A DNA stretch of 16,756 nt. Source: Bacteroidaceae bacterium. Lineage in GTDB: Bacteria; Bacteroidota; Bacteroidia; Bacteroidales; Bacteroidaceae. Location: positions 1 through 16,756 of the forward strand of contig JAGCWG010000061.1 in the NCBI GenBank assembly GCA_017961965.1. Direction: 5' to 3'. Both the position numbers and the translations under genes were made by a program. Positions 16,239 to 16,756 of this stretch are shown piece after piece (position 1 is the first letter of the stretch; every line of letters begins with the position of its first letter). A model generated the notes under the pieces. It worked only from the letters and a program-made list of their open reading frames with translations. It was not told the origin of the DNA and searched no databases.

Positions 16239-16279
16239 ATTTTGAGACTGTTTCATTTCTTGCATTGATGTCTCAAAAT
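16239..16279. repeat. 10-bp inverted repeat with 21-base spacer
   Basis: ATTTTGAGAC (16239-16248) is perfectly complementary to GTCTCAAAAT (16270-16279). It could be a split operator or a weak hairpin. Its function is unknown. Confidence 0.4.
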
Positions 16280-16333
16280 ACTCACGAAAAAGTGGCGTAA
16301 AAAGAAATCTGCTGTCCGATTAAAACTAAAAAG

Positions 16334-16355
16334 CAAGAAAACTGCGGTTTTCTTG
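16334..16355 (-). terminator. Hairpin with leftward U-tract just upstream of the rRNA promoter
   Basis: CAAGAAAAC (16334-16342) pairs perfectly with GTTTTCTTG (16347-16355) around a four-base loop TGCG. Read on the minus strand, the stem is followed within two bases by a run of five T, the layout of an intrinsic terminator for leftward transcription. On the + strand it is followed by A8. No leftward gene is evident, so it could equally be a structural feature of the promoter region. Confidence 0.4.
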
Positions 16356-16405
16356 AAAAAAAACGTGGTGAACTCTTGCCAGTTTCACAAAAGTCCGTAC
16401 CTTTG
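16356..16405 (+). promoter_or_regulatory. Bacteroidota-type rRNA operon promoter with upstream A-tract
   Basis: TTG (16376-16378) and TACCTTTG (16398-16405) match the Bacteroidota -33 TTG and -7 TAnnTTTG elements with a 19-base spacer. A run of eight A (16356-16363) lies where an UP-like element would sit. Transcription would start near 16410, giving a leader of about 315 bases before 16S. Only the sequence match supports this, but the fit to consensus and the position are strong. Confidence 0.85.
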
Positions 16406-16465
16406 CACTCTCTTTCGTGAAGCAACGCTACTGAGGCTCACATAAGAGACGAGGTTAAGATGCTG

Positions 16466-16492
16466 AAAGATAGCAAGAAGAAATCTATCTTT
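16466..16492 (+). other. Leader hairpin AAAGATAG/CTATCTTT
   Basis: An 8-bp perfect stem (16466-16473 with 16485-16492) encloses an 11-base purine-rich loop within the rRNA leader. It could serve in antitermination or in ordered folding of the precursor; neither can be shown from sequence alone. Confidence 0.5.
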
Positions 16493-16519
16493 GACAGACT
16501 GCGAACAATATGACAAGGC

Positions 16520-16547
16520 AGTACGGCTCATGAAAATGAGCAATACT
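16520..16547 (+). other. Leader hairpin with GAAA tetraloop
   Basis: GCTCAT (16526-16531) pairs perfectly with ATGAGC (16536-16541) across a GAAA loop, a stable GNRA tetraloop. AGTA (16520-16523) pairs with TACT (16544-16547) beyond a two-by-two internal loop. Such a compact fold is likely to form in the leader RNA. Confidence 0.55.
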
Positions 16548-16727
16548 AAATAAAGTCTAATGTCAACAATCGTGCCAGTGAGTGCAGAGCCCAGCTTGCT
16601 TGAGCTATGCCGAGCGCAGCCGATTGAAGACGAAGTCAATTCAAGAACTAAACGAATACAGCAGGAGAGCCTGGCCGAGAACAGACAATCACTTCTTCCT
16701 TATGGAAGGGTAAAGATATAAGAATTT

Positions 16728-16756
16728 ACAGTGAAGAGTTTGATCCTGGCTCAGGA
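16728..16756 (+). rRNA. rrs: 16S ribosomal RNA, 5' end only
   Basis: AGAGTTTGATCCTGGCTCAG (16735-16754) is the universal 5' region of bacterial 16S rRNA, corresponding to E. coli positions 8-27. Counting back places the mature 5' end near 16728, give or take a few bases. The gene continues beyond the right edge. The matched promoter and leader upstream show that this is the first gene of an rRNA operon. Confidence 0.97.

Larger units (their letters stand above)
16411..16727 (+). ncRNA. rRNA operon leader (transcribed, removed during 16S processing)
   Basis: This stretch of about 315 bases between the promoter and mature 16S holds no credible gene. It contains several local hairpins, described separately, and a small stem CTTCC/GGAAG (16695-16699 with 16704-16708) just before 16S. 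A GC-richer segment, 16573-16620, includes AGCT/AGCT pairing. It probably contributes the 5' half of the 16S processing stem, but the 3' half lies outside the window. Confidence 0.7.

Noticed and set aside
16385..16639. Minus-strand reading frame of 84 codons in the rRNA leader
   Set aside because: It overlaps the rRNA promoter and leader on the opposite strand and shows no recognisable domain; it is most likely a chance frame.

Overview
The window looks like chromosome of a Bacteroidota species, most likely Prevotella or a close relative (genus is an inference). The evidence is two SusC/SusD outer-membrane pairs, surface lipoproteins whose lipobox is followed by acidic residues, an AT-rich coding style, a Bacteroidota-type promoter (TTG, 19 bases, TACCTTTG) and the 5' end of a 16S rRNA gene at the right edge. 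All genes and the rRNA operon read on the + strand.

Bases 1 to 15777 hold one tightly packed gene series: a FAS1 (fasciclin) lipoprotein whose start lies outside the window, SusC-1, SusD-1, FAS1 lipoprotein A, FAS1 lipoprotein B, SusC-2 and SusD-2. Spacers are 9, 18, -1 (overlap), 70, 21 and 74 bases, and none contains a recognisable Bacteroidota promoter, so a single transcript entering from the left is likely. The two 70-75 base spacers each encode an imperfect RNA hairpin. A strong intrinsic terminator (15-bp perfect stem plus U-tract) lies about 55 bases after the last stop codon.

Functionally this is a nutrient-capture locus of the Sus type. Two TonB-dependent SusC pores with SusD lids would import an oligomer, and three multidomain FAS1 lipoproteins are probably surface-exposed and may bind the substrate or a host or cell partner. 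No glycoside hydrolase, protease, regulator or inner-membrane transporter is visible, so the substrate cannot be named. The FAS1-for-enzyme composition, the unrecognised C-terminal domains of the FAS1 proteins and the enlarged SusD-2 are the most unusual coding features.

Bases 15778 to 16397 have no credible gene. They contain the terminator, a degenerate 22-bp periodic repeat, a 113-bp inverted-repeat element whose 32-bp arms each hold two 21-bp units, four T-tracts phased at exactly 10 bp, a small palindrome, a 10-bp inverted repeat and a hairpin with a leftward U-tract. The rRNA promoter follows at 16376-16405, then a structured leader of about 315 bases and the first bases of 16S rRNA, which continues past the window.
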